From contig JAKJAE010000045.1 of the NCBI GenBank assembly GCA_022707665.1, forward strand, positions 1-12,882: DNA of 12,882 nt. Reading direction: 5' to 3'. Source of the stretch: Chloroflexota bacterium (GTDB lineage: Bacteria; Chloroflexota; Anaerolineae; B4-G1; SLSP01). The notes beneath the pieces are model-generated. The model was not told the origin of the DNA. It did not search any database and saw only the letters and a list, made by a program, of their open reading frames with translations. Positions 12,096 to 12,882 of this stretch are shown one piece after another; position 1 is the first letter of the stretch; every line of letters starts with the position of its first letter. The translations under genes and the position numbers were made by a program.

Positions 12096-12138
12096 GGGGC
12101 GCTCTCCTGGGACTGTCCTATAATCAGCTTTAAAGGAC

Positions 12139-12167
12139 ATGTTAGCGTTTCTTTAGTTCATTGTCAA
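12139..12167 (-). promoter_or_regulatory. Integrase promoter
   Basis: On the minus strand TTGACA (12167-12162), a 17-bp spacer and TAACAT (12144-12139) form a promoter with a perfect -35 and a 4/6 -10. It begins only a few bases after the stop of the 55-residue gene. The predicted leader is about 35 nt and contains the AGGAG used by ATG 12095. Confidence 0.65.
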
Positions 12168-12170
12168 CGG

Positions 12171-12338
12171 TCATTTTCGCGCCGCGAACAGGTCCATGAG
12201 CCATTCGCGCCATACCTGGGCAGCCGTCGAGCGCCCGGCTTGGCGGTTCAGGTACGCCAGGAGCGCGTCGACCAGGACCAGGGTCTCGTCTGGCGTGAGC
12301 GCCAGGAATATCGTTCCCTGCCGGATTGCTGTCTGCAT
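12171..12338 (-). CDS. Small helical hypothetical protein (55 residues)
   Basis: ATG 12338 has GGAGGTG 7 nt upstream. The product reads MQTAIRQGTIFLALTPDETL, VLVDALLAYLNRQAGRSTAA and QVWREWLMDLFAARK: a compact helical protein with codon bias like its neighbours. A longer frame overlaps this stretch in another register (12142-12444), but its composition is Pro/Arg/Gly-rich noise. Function unknown. It lies between the membrane-anchored winged-helix-like gene and the integrase promoter. Confidence 0.72.
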   Translation of the reverse strand: MQTAIRQGTIFLALTPDETLVLVDALLAYLNRQAGRSTAAQVWREWLMDLFAARK

Positions 12339-12421
12339 CGTCGTTCACCTCCCCCCACCCTGTAGTGCGATCACCGCGAACTGCGACCCCGCTCCCTGCG
12401 TGCGCGTGCGTGCGTGATAGT

Positions 12422-12436
12422 GGGACACTGTGTCCC
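12422..12436. promoter_or_regulatory. Perfect 7-bp-arm palindrome, candidate operator
   Basis: GGGACAC-T-GTGTCCC is a perfect dyad just after the stop of the right-end gene and about 84 bp before the 55-residue gene's start. Its size and symmetry fit a dimeric repressor site. No adjacent promoter is clear. A Purine/pyrimidine-alternating GTGCGTGCG tract lies at about 12398-12417. Confidence 0.4.
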
Positions 12437-12440
12437 TTGC

Positions 12441-12882
12441 TCATTGCTCCTCCTGGGTCAGCTTGCGGAGCGTCGCCCTGCCCATCGGTGTTAGCTCGAC
12501 GCCTTGCGCGTGGGCGCGCGGATTCGCCCAACGCACCACGCCCGCCTTGAGCATCGCGGCGAGCAGCGCGTCATACTCGCTCCGGCTGAAGGGGCCGCCG
12601 CTGCCGGTCCATCCGCCTTGTGCCAGGCTGCGCCCACCGACCACCGCCCGCGCCCACGCAAGCACGCGCGCGCGGTCGACGGGCAGCTCGTCGAATAGCC
12701 ACCGGCGCCCGTCTGCGCTCTCCTGGTGCACCTCTAGCCGCACGGTCGAGGCCTGCGCCGGTTGCGGTTGCACTGGTGCATCGTCGTGGCGCGTGTAGCT
12801 CTCGACATTGCGCAGGAGGCGCCGGTGGTCACGGAGCAGCCAGGCCCAGGTGCCGGAGGCGACGACGACGCCCGCGGCCACC
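12441..12882 (-). CDS. Membrane-anchored winged-helix-like protein, 5' end cut by window edge
   Basis: The frame is open to the right edge, so the true start is unknown; the visible GTG at 12881 need not be it. The visible part opens with the end of a hydrophobic helix (AAGVVVASGTWAWLL), then RDHRRLLRN, a Gln/Pro linker (APVQPQPAQAS), a middle domain (TVRLEVHQESADGRRWLFDE) and a C-terminal segment with GGPFSRSEYDALLAAMLKAG and VELTPMGRATLRKL. This C-terminus aligns without large gaps to that of the 194-residue protein at 2676-3260, including the preceding ARAVVGGRSLAQ/AERALTTDRPLA stretch. The two are therefore paralogous in their winged-helix-like domain. A membrane-tethered DNA-binding role is inferred. 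Confidence 0.78.
   Translation of the reverse strand, partial: VAAGVVVASGTWAWLLRDHRRLLRNVESYTRHDDAPVQPQPAQASTVRLEVHQESADGRRWLFDELPVDRARVLAWARAVVGGRSLAQGGWTGSGGPFSRSEYDALLAAMLKAGVVRWANPRAHAQGVELTPMGRATLRKLTQEEQ

Noticed and set aside
12142..12444. 100-codon minus-strand frame starting at ATG 12444 with AGGAGG and an ATGA overlap
   Set aside because: The SD arises from Gln-Glu-Glu codons of the upstream gene, the composition is Pro/Arg/Gly-rich, and the frame conflicts with the better-supported 55-residue gene and runs over the integrase promoter.

Overview
The window is a compact, GC-rich bacterial accessory module. Every convincing protein-coding gene is on the minus strand, and most are joined by 1-17 bp overlaps, strong Shine-Dalgarno (SD) sequences and ATGA/TGATG/GTGA junctions. 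The content points to an integrated mobile element (temperate phage, phage-plasmid or integrative plasmid): a complete tyrosine recombinase, an excisionase-like helix-turn-helix (HTH) protein, a primase-polymerase/SF3 helicase, an ERF single-strand annealing protein and many small unknown proteins. No capsid, tail, terminase or conjugation gene is present, so the packaging or transfer mode cannot be read here. The host is not identifiable with certainty. A Chloroflexota-like bacterium is my guess, from composition and the style of several conserved hypotheticals, with low confidence. Both ends of the window cut through genes, so the element continues on both sides.

Layout in the direction of transcription (right to left). 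(1) Right end to 10.5 kb: a 5'-truncated membrane-anchored protein with a winged-helix-like C-terminus, a 55-residue gene, the integrase with its own promoter, and a 208-residue protein with a possible C-terminal HTH that starts 1 bp after the integrase stop. (2) 10.5-7.7 kb: a promoter flanked by two pairs of 11-bp-spaced direct repeats, a ribbon-helix-helix regulator, then the 782-residue primase-polymerase/helicase, followed by a 105-bp knot of direct and inverted repeats that looks like a replication or regulatory site. (3) 7.6-3.4 kb: a tightly overlapping operon with a zinc-binding protein, a solitary topoisomerase VI A/Spo11-like TOPRIM protein with no B subunit in view, a likely OB-fold phage protein, a conserved hypothetical pair (103 and 174 residues) and several small unknowns, ending near a perfect 15-bp inverted repeat. 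(4) 3.3-2.3 kb: a second membrane-anchored winged-helix-like protein, related at its C-terminus to the one at the right end, then a repeat-rich gene-free stretch. (5) 2.3 kb to the left end: an excisionase-like gene with a consensus promoter placed so that its mRNA should be leaderless; a candidate plus-strand small RNA; a minus-strand terminator or attenuator; then a Cys4 protein, ERF, a 34-residue membrane protein, an acidic protein and a truncated protein with a probable membrane segment.

Working model (inference): the primase-polymerase/helicase starts and unwinds replication at nearby repeats; the TOPRIM protein handles topology or DNA ends; ERF with the OB-like protein supports recombination; integrase and the HTH protein control integration and excision; and the ribbon-helix-helix protein represses its own replication operon. 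The leaderless switch gene, the opposing small RNA and the attenuator-like hairpin together look like a lysogeny or copy-control node and are the least expected part of the window.
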